A stretch of DNA of 64,000 nucleotides, from contig JAMWZD010000002.1 in NCBI GenBank assembly GCA_024304995.1, positions 558,001-622,000 of the forward strand, given 5' to 3'. The position numbers and the translations under genes are program-made. The notes under the pieces were generated by a model. That model worked only from the letters and a program-made list of their open reading frames with translations. It was not told the origin of the DNA and made no database searches. The DNA comes from Rickettsiales bacterium (lineage in GTDB: Bacteria; Pseudomonadota; Alphaproteobacteria; Rickettsiales; UBA998). Below, piece by piece: positions 26,296 through 36,682 of the stretch (position 1 is its first letter; each line of letters begins with the position of its first letter).

Positions 26296-29199
26296 ATGTC
26301 ATTATACGGAGCATTATATACTGGTGTTACAGGTCTGGACACTCAGGGACAGAAGATCGGTATTATCTCAGACAATATCGCCAACGTGAACACAGTGGGA
26401 TATAAAGAGTCTGAAGCGCAGTTTGAAACACTGGTGATTAACTCAGGCACAAAAGCAACATATTCACCAGGCGGTGTGCGCAATCAGACACGCACCAATG
26501 TGGATAAGCAGGGGATCATCTCTTCCACAGCAGCGCCAACAGACATTGCAATTTCAGGCAATGGGTTCTTCGTGGTGAATGCTTCAGAAGATGGTTCATC
26601 ACAAACACTTTACACTCGCGCAGGTTCATTCCGTCAGGATGCGCAGGGCAATTTTGTGAATTCACAAGGGTTTTATCTGCAGGGCTGGCCCTTGGACAGA
26701 GATGGCCGTCTTCCAGGTGAGCCAGGAAATCTGAACACTATCGCAAGCACCAACACAGAAAGTCTGCAGACAGTGAATGTGGAATCTGCCAGTGGTGTTG
26801 CGCAGGCAACTACTGATGTTGACTTCAAAATCAACCTGCCAGCAGGACAGAAGATTTTCCCAGGTGCAGCAGGGGCAGTTCGCATGGATATTAACTCGCC
26901 AAACAATTTTGGCATCAGCACAACAGACCTGATTGCACCAGATGAAGCGAACGCAACAGGCACGCCTAATTTCGGTCTTGCACCAGCAAACAACATTGCA
27001 CGTGGGGACAAATTCACGCTGACGACAGGTGAAGGGCTGAATTATGATTATGAATATGGTGGTTTGACGATTGGACGCGATATTACCAATAATGATCTTG
27101 CAGCCAATGTGGGTGACAATAATCAGAGCTTAGCACCAACAACATTTGCCTCTTTAGGTGGTGCATCCATCACAACCGCCAACGGCAGTAACGTAGTGAC
27201 AGTGGATTTCGGCGCGGGTGATGAGCAATTCCTGCAGGTGGGTGACCGCATTCGTTTAAGCGGTTTGGTGGCTCACGCAGGTTCTGCCATTCCACCATCT
27301 GAATATACGGGCATTGTAACAGTCACTTCTGTCAGCCCTCCAATTGGAACAGGCGCAGTGCAGACCATCACATTCACATCATCTGTTAATGAAGGCGCTG
27401 CTTCAGGCGGAACGTTCAACATTGCTGGTGGTTCGTTCAACACACGTGAATATGAAGGGAATGTGTTTGACGCTATTTCTGAAAATCAGGCATTTTTTGG
27501 TGCGCAAACCAATCTTGCTAACTTCACAGATGCAGCTAAAAGATTCACCATCACCAGCCCGACCATTCCAACAGGTTCAGTTACCTTTACCTATGTTGCA
27601 ACCCAGGCAAGTGTAGCCAACAACACGTTCAGCTCACTGAATAATCTTGCGGCGGCGATTAATGAGAATATTGGTCTGGAAGCGCGTGTGGTGGATGGGC
27701 GTTTGATGGTAGGTTCATCGGATGCAAGCGAATCCCTGACATTTACAAACGGGGATGCTGTTGGTGATTATACAGGCTCACCAGTGCAATTCGGGATAGA
27801 CTGGGTTGGCGAACTGGGTTTGCAGGATATTGCATCTGGCAATCGCCGTTTCTCCACCATGTCCAATCTGGCAGCTTTGGTGAATGCAGATGAAGGTGTA
27901 AGCGCAGAGCTTTCCACAGGAACGGCAGAAGGCACACTGGATATTCGCGTAGATAACCCATTAGACACTATTCGTTTTGAAGATTTTATAGGGGATGAAT
28001 TGCCACTGAATGATCCACCAATTGCAGCGATTACGGAAGTAGGTGCGCCAAGTGGTGTGTTCGATGTGGAATTTAACCAGACGGGTCATGCATTTGGAGT
28101 GGGAAGCAACATCGTGCTTTCTGGCTTCCCAACGCTGACAAATGCCACCAGTGAAATTCTTGATACTGAATTTAACACTACACACACAATTATAGCGACC
28201 AGTGCGACCACTTACACTGTGCGTATTAACACAGTAAGTGCTGGTGGTGCAGCGATTGCCCCTCCTGCAGCAGGTGCAATTACCACAGCAATGGTGCAGG
28301 AAACCAACTTTGGTAGCGTGATTGCGGAACTGGGTCTGGTAGATTCGCTGCAAGGCGGTGCATATGTTCGTGGTGACACAGGCAATTTAGGACCAGTTTA
28401 TGACCCTGCAGGGGTGAATGGCGGGAACATGGCATCGGGTGATGTATCTGCACAAGCCAGCTCCAGCTTCACCATTTATGATGCACTGGGTGGCGGACAT
28501 GACATGCGCATTTCCTTCCTGAAAACAGGCACAAACCGCTGGGCAGTAGAAGTCCATGCGATTAACCCTGAAGATGTGCAAACTGTTAATGGAGATGGTC
28601 TGGTTGCTTCTGGAACTGTGGAGTTTAACGGGGATTATACGCTGAAAAGTGTTTCCAGTTCTTTGGTGAATCCTGTGAACGTAGTCTGGACAAATGGCGC
28701 ATTGAACAGCACACTTGATTTAGGCTTCGGAAACCCTGGCTCACCAAGAAATACTGCAGGTGCAGTGGTGATTGGAGATGATTCTGGATTGTCACAAAAC
28801 TTTAGTGATTACACACTTCGCCGAATTGACCAGAATGGCGCACCTGTGGGTGAGTTAGTGTCAGTCGCTATTAACGAAGAAGGCTTTGTGATTGCCAGCT
28901 TCAACAATGGGGAAACGCAGAATCTGTATAAGATTCCTCTGGCGGATTTCTCTAACCCGAACGGGCTGAAAGCCATTTCAGGCAATGTCTATGCAGAAAC
29001 GCGTGAATCGGGTGAATTGAACTTGCGTGAAGCAGGCGAAAATGGGGTAGGGGATGTCGTCTCCAACGCACTGGAAGCCTCTAACGTGGATCTGGCAGAG
29101 CAGTTGACAGATATGATTATCGCACAACGTGCATATCAGGCAAACACGCGAGTTATCTCGACTTCGGATGAATTGCTGGAGCAGTTGACGCAGTTGTAA
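26296..29199 (+). CDS. flgE: Flagellar hook protein FlgE with a large inserted central region
   Basis: A 967-residue hook protein, about twice the size of E. coli FlgE. The N-terminal rod/hook motif (residues 1-50, SDNIANVNTVGYKE) and the C-terminal helix (MIIAQRAYQANTRVISTSDELLEQL) are intact, so it polymerises as FlgE. The middle has two flagellin-IN-like motifs (near residues 446 and 521, NNLAAAINENIG and SNLAALVNADEG) and two similar VGDRIRLSG/VGSNIVLSG modules near 290-320 and 590-620. These would form extra outer domains on the hook. An intrinsic terminator follows. Confidence 0.95.
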   Translation: MSLYGALYTGVTGLDTQGQKIGIISDNIANVNTVGYKESEAQFETLVINSGTKATYSPGGVRNQTRTNVDKQGIISSTAAPTDIAISGNGFFVVNASEDGSSQTLYTRAGSFRQDAQGNFVNSQGFYLQGWPLDRDGRLPGEPGNLNTIASTNTESLQTVNVESASGVAQATTDVDFKINLPAGQKIFPGAAGAVRMDINSPNNFGISTTDLIAPDEANATGTPNFGLAPANNIARGDKFTLTTGEGLNYDYEYGGLTIGRDITNNDLAANVGDNNQSLAPTTFASLGGASITTANGSNVVTVDFGAGDEQFLQVGDRIRLSGLVAHAGSAIPPSEYTGIVTVTSVSPPIGTGAVQTITFTSSVNEGAASGGTFNIAGGSFNTREYEGNVFDAISENQAFFGAQTNLANFTDAAKRFTITSPTIPTGSVTFTYVATQASVANNTFSSLNNLAAAINENIGLEARVVDGRLMVGSSDASESLTFTNGDAVGDYTGSPVQFGIDWVGELGLQDIASGNRRFSTMSNLAALVNADEGVSAELSTGTAEGTLDIRVDNPLDTIRFEDFIGDELPLNDPPIAAITEVGAPSGVFDVEFNQTGHAFGVGSNIVLSGFPTLTNATSEILDTEFNTTHTIIATSATTYTVRINTVSAGGAAIAPPAAGAITTAMVQETNFGSVIAELGLVDSLQGGAYVRGDTGNLGPVYDPAGVNGGNMASGDVSAQASSSFTIYDALGGGHDMRISFLKTGTNRWAVEVHAINPEDVQTVNGDGLVASGTVEFNGDYTLKSVSSSLVNPVNVVWTNGALNSTLDLGFGNPGSPRNTAGAVVIGDDSGLSQNFSDYTLRRIDQNGAPVGELVSVAINEEGFVIASFNNGETQNLYKIPLADFSNPNGLKAISGNVYAETRESGELNLREAGENGVGDVVSNALEASNVDLAEQLTDMIIAQRAYQANTRVISTSDELLEQLTQL

Positions 29200-29266
29200 T
29201 CACCGCTTTCAAGGCAGGTAGCCTGACTTATGCTGCGGCATAATGGGTTGTGACAGGTAGTTTAAA

Positions 29267-29296
29267 AAAGGGCGCATCTGAATGATGCGCCCTTTT
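29267..29296. terminator. Bidirectional intrinsic terminator
   Basis: AAAAGGGCGCAT and ATGCGCCCTTTT form a perfect 12-bp stem with a short loop; T runs on both strands. It separates flgE from the convergent lipoprotein gene and can serve both. Confidence 0.9.
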
Positions 29297-29304
29297 GACG
29301 CATG

Positions 29305-30078
29305 TTATTTAAAAATAACCGCCGTGCCACCTTCTGTTTGTGCTGGTGCGCCAGTTAGTTTTTGCAACGCTACAGGTTGATTGCTTTTGGTGCTGTCTAC
29401 CATAAAGTCACCGTTCTTGAAGCCATAACGTGCAGTGTCATACAGGCGATGTTCTTTACATTCATAGCCTGCAGGCGCTGGATTAGGGAAGAAGCCGCTG
29501 CCAATATGATGCATACTTATATCTCTTGCACCAGTGGGTATTGTATTATCCAATTCATACTTGATAAGATGACGTTGCTGCTGACCATCAGGAGTTCTGT
29601 CCAGAAATTCTATCCCGATAATCACTTCATCATCAGAATGCCAGCATGCGTGACCTATGTTCCACATGGAAAAGCCATTTGTTTTTGGTTTTGAACCGCT
29701 ACCAAACACATCATTTCTAATCTCGTTATTATCTACCAATGCTAAACGCTTGCCTGTGCGCACTTCAAACACACCAAACTGTGTTTTCATGTGTGTGCCT
29801 GCTACCTGATCTGATGATACGGCAATCAATCCCTTTGCAGCAAATGCATCTGGGCTGAGTTCGGTGATGATGGATGCTTTTTGTGGGTATGGCATGGTCA
29901 GCACATGGCTGGAAGATACTTTGGTCTGATCCTGATTATCAAGCGTCAGCCCATATGCCTGATTATTGGCTACGGCAATGGCAGTGCCAGAACCCAGCGC
30001 TTCAAACACTTTCTTGCCTTGCTCCGCCGTGCAGGCAGAAAGCGCAAGCGCGCCGATGAGTGCAGTAATTTTTTTCAT
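29305..30078 (-). CDS. Lipoprotein of unknown function
   Basis: A 257-residue protein starting MKKITALIGALALSACTAEQGK with the lipobox ALSAC (Cys16). The mature part shows strand-rich segments such as QTKFGVFEVRTGKRLALVDN, GHACWHSDDEVIIGIEFLDRTPDGQQQRHLIKYEL, suggesting a beta-propeller-like or WD-type fold; I do not recognise the family. It is single, convergent on flgE across a shared terminator and divergent from the Y-family polymerase. Confidence 0.7.
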   Translation of the reverse strand: MKKITALIGALALSACTAEQGKKVFEALGSGTAIAVANNQAYGLTLDNQDQTKVSSSHVLTMPYPQKASIITELSPDAFAAKGLIAVSSDQVAGTHMKTQFGVFEVRTGKRLALVDNNEIRNDVFGSGSKPKTNGFSMWNIGHACWHSDDEVIIGIEFLDRTPDGQQQRHLIKYELDNTIPTGARDISMHHIGSGFFPNPAPAGYECKEHRLYDTARYGFKNGDFMVDSTKSNQPVALQKLTGAPAQTEGGTAVIFK

Positions 30079-30198
30079 TCTAATCTCCGTTGTTAAATGA
30101 CAGTTAATTCATAAAGCCGTATCTTTGCACATGTAAAGCGACAAATTAATGCTTGTTTAATGTTCTGCTGCTGCAAAATAAGCTATACTGCATGTTCA

Positions 30199-31479
30199 AT
30201 GGATTTATCTAACCTCTCTCTCAGATTCCTGTTTTTAGACCTCAACAGCTATTTTGCGAGTGTTGAGCAACAGTTGAACCCTGAGTTGCGAGGCAAGCCC
30301 GTGGCAGTCGTGCCGTTGGAAACAGATGCGACCTGCGCCATTGCTGCATCTTATGAGGCAAAGGCATTTGGCGTGAAGACTGGCACAAAGATTTATGATG
30401 CAAAACGCATGTGTCCTGATCTGATCTGTATCAAGGCAGATCATGAGCATTATGTGCGGTTTCACCATATGATCCTGCGAGAGATTGACCGTCATATTCC
30501 TGTCACGCAAATTGCCTCGATAGATGAAATGGCGTGTGAATTGGATGAATCTCAACGCAACAAGGAAGCCGCGGTGGATTTGGCATTGCGCCTGAAAGCG
30601 GGGCTGGCAAAGAATGTGGGGGAATATGTCAAATGCTCCATCGGGCTTGCGCCCAACCGCTTTTTGGCGAAAGTGGGAACGGAATTGCAAAAGCCAGATG
30701 GCTTGGTGGTGATTGAAGGACATCAGATTCCTGAGATTCTGTTTTCGCTGGAACTGCGTGATATTCCAGGCATTGGCAAATCCATGCATCACCGCTTGAA
30801 CAAGCTCGGCGTGTTCACCATTGAGCAGCTTTGCCAGATTCCGCCAAAGCATATGCGTGCCATTTGGCATAGTGTGGCGGGGGAGCGGATGTATTATAAA
30901 TTGCGCGGGCTGGAGATTGCAGACGAAGCCACACAAAAACGCTCCATCGGGCATTCTCATGTGCATGGTCCTGAGAACCGACCTGAGCATTATGCACGGC
31001 TGGTCAATCACCGTTTGATGCTGAAAGCGGCGAGTCGTTTAAGGCGAGATGGGTATTATGCCACGGCGATGGATATTAGTCTGAGAGTTGAAAATGGCGG
31101 GCGGTATCATAGCGAAGTCCGTTTCGCGCCCACGCAGGATACACTGAGCCTTACGCCGCTTTGGAACGAGCAATGGAACATGATGATGCAGGGCATTAAA
31201 GCAGAGCTACGCTGCAACCATCTGCGCATCAAAAAAACGTCCATCACCTTCCACGGGTTGGAGACAGAGCCAGACACGCAGCCAGATTTATTTAACGGCG
31301 CAGCGCAACTGCACAAGCGCGAAAAGAACGAAAAACTCTCACTGGCGATGGACGCACTGAATCAGAGATTTGGACGTAACACAATTACGACGGCAGCGAC
31401 TCTGGGCGAGGCAAACAAGGTGACGGGGACGAAGATTGCGTTCGGGCGGATTCCTGATGAGGCAGAGTTTCGAGAGTGA
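30199..31479 (+). CDS. Y-family DNA polymerase (DinB/ImpB-type)
   Basis: About 426 residues from the ATG at 30199 (an in-frame ATG at 30160 would add a cysteine-rich unlikely extension). The catalytic acidic residues are present: Asp14 in LDLNSYFASVEQ and Asp109-Glu110 in ASIDEMACE, which distinguishes it from inactive ImuB. The helix-hairpin-helix thumb (DIPGIGKSMHHRL) and little-finger region follow, with a C-terminal extension from about residue 370. Translesion synthesis across damaged bases is the family role. It stands alone; no imuA, dnaE2 or lexA neighbours. Confidence 0.85.
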   Translation: MDLSNLSLRFLFLDLNSYFASVEQQLNPELRGKPVAVVPLETDATCAIAASYEAKAFGVKTGTKIYDAKRMCPDLICIKADHEHYVRFHHMILREIDRHIPVTQIASIDEMACELDESQRNKEAAVDLALRLKAGLAKNVGEYVKCSIGLAPNRFLAKVGTELQKPDGLVVIEGHQIPEILFSLELRDIPGIGKSMHHRLNKLGVFTIEQLCQIPPKHMRAIWHSVAGERMYYKLRGLEIADEATQKRSIGHSHVHGPENRPEHYARLVNHRLMLKAASRLRRDGYYATAMDISLRVENGGRYHSEVRFAPTQDTLSLTPLWNEQWNMMMQGIKAELRCNHLRIKKTSITFHGLETEPDTQPDLFNGAAQLHKREKNEKLSLAMDALNQRFGRNTITTAATLGEANKVTGTKIAFGRIPDEAEFRE

Positions 31480-31526
31480 AGAAGTTTGTTGTTGGTGGTT
31501 TTTGGTTGGTGGTGTAAATAAGGGTT

Positions 31527-32081
31527 ATGTGTGGACAGATAATTTCAACAAACTCAGATTACAAAATACTTATTGGAGCTGTTATTGCTGCAATTGTGTC
31601 TATAATAGTAGCCGTAATAAGTCAGATATGTCTTGGTAGAAGGCAAAAGGCAGACCACGAACATGAAAAGCGTTTGAAAAATAATGAGCTCTATCAAAAT
31701 AGAGGTGAGGAATTATACAAATTAATAACGAAATGGTCAGAGAATATCTTTTTTATGTTCCTAGACAACTCAAATGTAATTAAAGGTAAGTTAGATTTGA
31801 GTGTTGCATTTGAAACAGTTCAAAAATTAGAAAGTTTAGATTTTTTTCGTATCGACATGATTATCGAAATTTATTATCCTGAACTCAATGGTTTTTACAA
31901 AGCTTCGAGAAAACAACTTAGTGAAATTAACAAGATATATACACCAGTAGATCATAATAATATCATAAGAAATAATGCTAATCTTCAAAAACTGGCAGAT
32001 GAATACTCGAGAGCTAATTCTATTTTTGAGCAAATGGTAGACCAATTAAAAAAAGAACTCCTTAAATCCATCCCAAAATAA
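31527..32081 (+). CDS. Unknown AT-rich membrane-anchored protein
   Basis: A 184-residue frame between the Y-family polymerase and dnaK. One strong N-terminal hydrophobic helix (about residues 15-33) is followed by a basic stretch and a helical cytoplasmic domain rich in Leu/Glu/Lys with probable coiled coils (about 45-70 and 145-180). Codon use is far more AT-rich than in dnaK or the polymerase. No family is recognised. It looks like a recent insertion. Confidence 0.55.
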   Translation: MCGQIISTNSDYKILIGAVIAAIVSIIVAVISQICLGRRQKADHEHEKRLKNNELYQNRGEELYKLITKWSENIFFMFLDNSNVIKGKLDLSVAFETVQKLESLDFFRIDMIIEIYYPELNGFYKASRKQLSEINKIYTPVDHNNIIRNNANLQKLADEYSRANSIFEQMVDQLKKELLKSIPK

Positions 32082-32099
32082 ACTTTTTTCACATTTGCC

Positions 32100-32130
32100 C
32101 TTGAAAAAAACTCTATGCGCATTAATTAAC
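32100..32130 (+). promoter_or_regulatory. Possible heat-shock (RpoH-type) promoter of dnaK
   Basis: CTTGAA at 32100-32105 resembles the -35 element of RpoH promoters and lies about 70 bases before the dnaK start. No clear matching -10 is seen at the usual spacing. No CIRCE inverted repeat is present. Weak, by position and partial match only. Confidence 0.3.
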
Positions 32131-32172
32131 CACTCGTAATATACAACTAAGTTAAAACTGGAGTAGATGATT

Positions 32173-34107
32173 ATGGGTAAGGTAATCGGGATTGACCTCG
32201 GAACCACAAATTCCTGCGTGGCTATCATGGATGGCAAAGACGCAAAAGTGATTGAAAATTCAGAAGGCGCGCGCACCACGCCTTCTGTCGTTGCGTTTAG
32301 CGATGATGGCGAGCGTCTGGTGGGGCATCCTGCAAAACGTCAGGCAGTGACCAACCCTGAAGATACACTGTTTGCTGTGAAGCGTCTTATCGGTCGTCCA
32401 TTTAAAGATGATGCGGTGAAGAAAGATATTGACCTTGTGCCATATAAAATTGTCAAAGCAGACAATGGAGATGCATGGGTGCAGGCAAATGGTGAGAAAT
32501 ATAGCCCATCGCAAGTCTCTGCATTTATCTTGCAGAAAATGAAAGAAACGGCGGAGAGCTATCTGGGTGAGAAAGTCACTCAGGCAGTGATTACGGTTCC
32601 GGCTTACTTTAATGATTCTCAGCGTCAGGCAACAAAAGATGCGGGTAAAATTGCAGGTCTTGAAGTGCTGCGCATTATTAACGAGCCTACTGCCGCAGCG
32701 CTGGCATATGGTCTGGATAAGAATGATGGTAAAACCATTGCCGTGTATGATTTGGGTGGCGGTACGTTTGACGTATCTATCTTAGAGATTGGTGATGGCG
32801 TGTTTGAAGTGAAAGCCACAAACGGGGATACATTCCTCGGTGGTGAAGATTTTGATAACCGCATTATTGATTATCTGGCAGATGAATTTAACAAATCGCA
32901 GGGCATTGACCTCCGCAAAGACACGCTGGCATTGCAGCGCTTGAAAGAAGCAGCGGAGAAAGCGAAGATTGAGTTGTCGTCTGCACAGCAAACTGATGTG
33001 AATCTTCCATTTATCACGGCTGATGCATCTGGTCCGAAACACTTAAATATTAAATTAACTCGCGCCAAGCTGGAACAGCTGGTGGATGATCTGCTGAAAC
33101 GCACGATTGACCCATGCAAAAAAGCATTGAAAGATGCTGGCTTGAATGCGTCTGACATTGATGAGGTGATCCTTGTTGGTGGTATGACACGTATGCCGAA
33201 AGTCTCTGAAATTGTGAAAGATTTCTTCAAGCGCGAGCCGCATAAAGGGGTGAACCCTGATGAAGTGGTGGCAATGGGTGCTGCAATTCAGGGTGGTGTA
33301 TTGCAAGGGGACGTGAAAGACGTACTGCTTCTTGACGTAAGCCCGCTGTCACTTGGTATTGAAACGCTTGGTGGCGTGTTCACTCGCCTGATTGAGCGCA
33401 ACACAACCATTCCAACCAAGAAATCTCAGGTGTTCTCGACGGCGGATGATAATCAGACCGCAGTGACCATTCGTGTGTTTCAGGGGGAACGTGAAATGGC
33501 AGCAGATAACAAATTGCTCGGTCAGTTTGATTTGGTGGGTATTCCACCTGCGCCGCGTGGTCTACCGCAGATTGAAGTGACGTTTGATATTGATGCAAAC
33601 GGCATTGTGAATGTGTCTGCAAAGGACAAAGCAACCAACAAAGAGCAGCAAATCCGCATTCAGGCATCTGGTGGTTTGTCAGATTCGGATATTGATCAGA
33701 TGGTGAAAGACGCTGAGAAATATGCGGATGAGGATAAAAAGCGCCGTGAGCTTATTGAAGTGCGCAATCAGGGCGAAAGCATAATTCATGAAGCTGAGAA
33801 AAACCTCTCAGAGCATGGTGATGTGATCAAGTCTGCTGATAAAGATGCGATTGAAAAGGCGATTGAATCTTTGCGTTCCACCCTGGGCGAAGATGACAAG
33901 GAAGCGATTGAAGCCAAAGTGCAGGAACTGACGCAGGCAGTTATGAAAATTGGTGAAGACATATACAAATCGCAACAAGAAAAAGAAGCGGCAAATGATG
34001 ATGTGGATGCACCTGCATCAGAAACATCAAAATCTTCAAATGCAGCAGAAGGCGAAGTGCTGGATGCAGACTTTGAAGAAGTGGATGACAAAAAAGACTC
34101 TGCTTAA
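32173..34107 (+). CDS. dnaK: Molecular chaperone DnaK (Hsp70)
   Basis: About 644 residues. The ATG at 32173 has GGAG 9 bases before it; the ATG at 32167 is too close. ATPase motifs: [25 protein letters not shown], and [11 protein letters not shown]. The substrate-binding domain starts near 390 ([23 protein letters not shown]), and the protein ends in an acidic tail DAD.EE...KD. Folds and protects proteins with DnaJ and GrpE. dnaJ follows after a hairpin, then dapB. Confidence 0.98.
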   Translation: MGKVIGIDLGTTNSCVAIMDGKDAKVIENSEGARTTPSVVAFSDDGERLVGHPAKRQAVTNPEDTLFAVKRLIGRPFKDDAVKKDIDLVPYKIVKADNGDAWVQANGEKYSPSQVSAFILQKMKETAESYLGEKVTQAVITVPAYFNDSQRQATKDAGKIAGLEVLRIINEPTAAALAYGLDKNDGKTIAVYDLGGGTFDVSILEIGDGVFEVKATNGDTFLGGEDFDNRIIDYLADEFNKSQGIDLRKDTLALQRLKEAAEKAKIELSSAQQTDVNLPFITADASGPKHLNIKLTRAKLEQLVDDLLKRTIDPCKKALKDAGLNASDIDEVILVGGMTRMPKVSEIVKDFFKREPHKGVNPDEVVAMGAAIQGGVLQGDVKDVLLLDVSPLSLGIETLGGVFTRLIERNTTIPTKKSQVFSTADDNQTAVTIRVFQGEREMAADNKLLGQFDLVGIPPAPRGLPQIEVTFDIDANGIVNVSAKDKATNKEQQIRIQASGGLSDSDIDQMVKDAEKYADEDKKRRELIEVRNQGESIIHEAEKNLSEHGDVIKSADKDAIEKAIESLRSTLGEDDKEAIEAKVQELTQAVMKIGEDIYKSQQEKEAANDDVDAPASETSKSSNAAEGEVLDADFEEVDDKKDSA

Positions 34108-34130
34108 CTGACGTGGATTAACGTATAAAA

Positions 34131-34162
34131 AAAGGGGATGAGCAATTGCTTATCCTCTTTTT
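34131..34162 (+). terminator. Hairpin between dnaK and dnaJ (terminator or attenuator)
   Basis: GGGGATGAGCAA and TTGCTTATCCTC form a 12-base stem with a T run, beginning 24 bases after the dnaK stop. Because dnaJ begins 20 bases later, it may be a partial terminator that sets the dnaK:dnaJ ratio. Confidence 0.65.
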
Positions 34163-34181
34163 GCATCTTATAAAGGTGACT

Positions 34182-35342
34182 ATGAGCAAAACAGATTATT
34201 ATGAATTACTAGGCGTTAGCAAATCTGCTTCTGCAGATGAGTTGAAGAAAGCCTATCGTAAATTAGCGATGAAATATCACCCTGATAAAAATCAGGGCGA
34301 TGCGGCGGCAGAGAAGAAATTTAAAGAAATTTCTGAAGCGTATGACGTGCTGAAAGACCCAGACAAAAAAGCGGCATATGACCGTTACGGTCATGCTGCC
34401 TTTGAAAATGGCAGTGGTGGCGGTGGTCATCCAGGGTTTGACTTTGGCGGCGGTGCTGGCGGATTCTCTGATATATTCGACGATCTGTTTTCCGAATTTA
34501 CTGGTGCGCGTCGTGGCGGTGGCATGGGCGGCGGTGCGCAGCAATCTGCCAAACAGCGCGGCTCTGATCTGCGTTACAATATGCGCATTACACTGGAAGA
34601 AGCGTTCAAAGGCAAAAAGCAGGATATAACGATCACCACCTCTGTCACCTGTGATTCATGTGACGGCAATGGCGGGGAAAAAGGTGCGAAACCTGTCACC
34701 TGCACCACCTGCGGCGGGCGTGGAGCAGTGCGCGCGCAGCAAGGGTTTTTCACGATTGAGCGCCCATGTCACACCTGTCAGGGAACAGGGAAAATCATTG
34801 AAAATCCGTGCCGCAAATGCGCGGGGTCTGGCACTGTGCGCAAAGACCGCACTTTGGCTGTGACCATTCCCGCAGGAGTGGAAGAAGGCACGCGAATTCG
34901 TTTGTCAGGTGAAGGCGAAGCGGGGTATCGCGGAGGGCCAGCGGGGGATCTTTATATTTTCCTGTCTGTCACATCGCACCCGATTTTCCGTCGTGAAGGC
35001 ACGGATATTCATGTGACCGTGCCGATTACATTTACCACAGCAGCACTTGGTGGCTCTGTTGAAGTGCCCACAATTGAAGGTTCGCGTGTGAAAGTGACCG
35101 TGCCAGAAGGTACGCAAAACGGGCATCAGTTCCGTCTGCGCGGCAAGGGCATGTCCATTCTGCGCTCAAAATCCCGTGGTGATATGTTTGTTCATGCACG
35201 TGTGGAAACGCCTGTCAAACTGAACAAAAAACAGAAAGACTTATTGCAAGAATTTGCAGACACTTCTGGCAACACGACTAACCCTGAATCCAGCGGGTTC
35301 TTTGATAAAATGCGTGAATTCTGGGAGGATCTGAAAGAATGA
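34182..35342 (+). CDS. dnaJ: Molecular chaperone DnaJ (Hsp40)
   Basis: About 386 residues from the ATG at 34182 with AAAGGTG 4 bases upstream. J domain (1-68) with the HPDKN motif; Gly-rich region (70-120); four zinc CxxCxGxG repeats at about 150-215 ([32 protein letters not shown]); C-terminal client-binding domains to 340. Stimulates DnaK ATPase. Its stop overlaps the dapB start by 3 bases. Confidence 0.97.
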   Translation: MSKTDYYELLGVSKSASADELKKAYRKLAMKYHPDKNQGDAAAEKKFKEISEAYDVLKDPDKKAAYDRYGHAAFENGSGGGGHPGFDFGGGAGGFSDIFDDLFSEFTGARRGGGMGGGAQQSAKQRGSDLRYNMRITLEEAFKGKKQDITITTSVTCDSCDGNGGEKGAKPVTCTTCGGRGAVRAQQGFFTIERPCHTCQGTGKIIENPCRKCAGSGTVRKDRTLAVTIPAGVEEGTRIRLSGEGEAGYRGGPAGDLYIFLSVTSHPIFRREGTDIHVTVPITFTTAALGGSVEVPTIEGSRVKVTVPEGTQNGHQFRLRGKGMSILRSKSRGDMFVHARVETPVKLNKKQKDLLQEFADTSGNTTNPESSGFFDKMREFWEDLKE

Positions 35343-36130
35343 TGAAGATAGCCATTGCAGGATGCACAGGGCGCATGGGGCGCATGTTAGTGGAAGCTAC
35401 GCTGGCGCATAAAGATGTTAAACTTGTTGCAGTAAGTGCCGTTGAGCATGATATGCAGCAGGCGCGTGCGTTGCTGGCGTTGCACCACACACAAAATGTA
35501 ATGCTGACCAGCGACACAGATGAATTACTGAAAGACGCAGATGCAGTGATTGATTTTACGTCGCCTGAATATTCGCTGAATATTGCGAAACATGCGGTTG
35601 AACATGGCGTAGTGCATATTTGTGGCACAACAGGATTTTCTACATCACAAATCGAGCAGTTAAAAAGCTACGCCGAAAAAACTAAAATTGTTCATGCGGC
35701 GAATTTTTCCATTGGTGTGAATATGCTGCTTAAAACTGCTAAGGAAATGGCGGCACTGCTGGATGATTCTTATGATGTTGAAATCACCGAAATGCATCAT
35801 CGCTACAAAAAAGATGCGCCTTCAGGCACGGCACTTGCGCTGGGTGAAGCGGTGGCTGAAGGGCGTGGTGTGGCGCTAGGAGAAGCAGCAGACCGCGCGC
35901 GTGATGGCATTACAGGGGAGCGCAAGCAAGGCGCAATCGGTTTTCATGCATTGCGGGGAGGCGATGTGATTGGTGATCATACAGTGCTGTTTGCAGCGTT
36001 AGGTGAACGTATCGAAATCACTCACAAAGCCTCGGACCGAACTATTTACGCCAAAGGCGCAATCCGTGCAGCACTGTGGGCAAAGGCGCGAGACGCAGGT
36101 TATTATTCTATGCAGGATGTGCTGAAATAA
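35339..36130 (+). CDS. dapB: 4-hydroxy-tetrahydrodipicolinate reductase
   Basis: A 263-residue enzyme of the lysine/diaminopimelate pathway. NAD(P)-binding [13 protein letters not shown] near residues 9-21, DFTSPE, CGTTGFS, and the signature [22 protein letters not shown] are present. It supplies diaminopimelate for peptidoglycan. It overlaps the dnaJ stop in an ATGATGA arrangement, the common alphaproteobacterial dnaK-dnaJ-dapB order. Confidence 0.96.
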   Translation: MMKIAIAGCTGRMGRMLVEATLAHKDVKLVAVSAVEHDMQQARALLALHHTQNVMLTSDTDELLKDADAVIDFTSPEYSLNIAKHAVEHGVVHICGTTGFSTSQIEQLKSYAEKTKIVHAANFSIGVNMLLKTAKEMAALLDDSYDVEITEMHHRYKKDAPSGTALALGEAVAEGRGVALGEAADRARDGITGERKQGAIGFHALRGGDVIGDHTVLFAALGERIEITHKASDRTIYAKGAIRAALWAKARDAGYYSMQDVLK

Positions 36131-36249
36131 TATTTTAATATATATTAATTTATGTTATTATTAGTTTGTACCTTTATTTATGGAATTTGTGAAACACTAT
36201 TTCTACAGATTACCACTGATTAGAATATAGTGTTTCAACGCAAACGCTT

Positions 36250-36675
36250 ATGAAAAATAATAATTTTCCTCACTGGACTCAGGTTTGGAACGATTTTCAA
36301 AAATCTGCTTTAATTCTCCGAATTAATAATATCGAGAAAAAGATATTATTTGAAGAAAATGGAGGCACTCACAGTCGCTCAGTTGAACTTATGTTTGACC
36401 ATTTTGACAGACGGTGCAAATTTGAAGGAACATTCAGTATGACTCCTTTAAATTTAATGGATGTAGAAAGGCAAAACCCTGATGCACCATGTATTGAAGG
36501 CATTTTCTATAGCGAAGATTACGCTATAGATAGCACTGCATATCTTAGTTTGACAAAAACTGATGATATTTCAGGCGATGAACATGGAATGCGCTCTTAC
36601 TTTTTTGAAGGTAAGATATATGGTAAAGATGGTATTATAGCGAGTTGGGATTTAATTGCGGCTTCTGTAATATAA
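36250..36675 (+). CDS. Unknown 141-residue protein
   Basis: An AT-rich frame with its own terminator, 119 bases after dapB. The protein is soluble, with beta-strand-like segments (SVELMFDHFDRRCKFEGTFSM, AYLSLTKTDD, YFFEGKIYGKDGIIASWDLI) and no signal peptide or membrane helix. Not recognised. The AT content differs from dapB and from folK, so acquisition is likely. Read as real because the frame is long and flanked by a terminator, but function is unknown. Confidence 0.55.
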   Translation: MKNNNFPHWTQVWNDFQKSALILRINNIEKKILFEENGGTHSRSVELMFDHFDRRCKFEGTFSMTPLNLMDVERQNPDAPCIEGIFYSEDYAIDSTAYLSLTKTDDISGDEHGMRSYFFEGKIYGKDGIIASWDLIAASVI

Positions 36676-36682
36676 CCCACTT

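Noticed and set aside
30235-31011. A 258-residue open frame opposite the Y-family polymerase
   Set aside because: It lies wholly within a recognisable polymerase gene, is rich in His/Gln/Cys/Ile, and shows no family features.
31480-31526. A G/T-rich stretch after the polymerase as a terminator
   Set aside because: There is no inverted repeat; it is only compositionally skewed.
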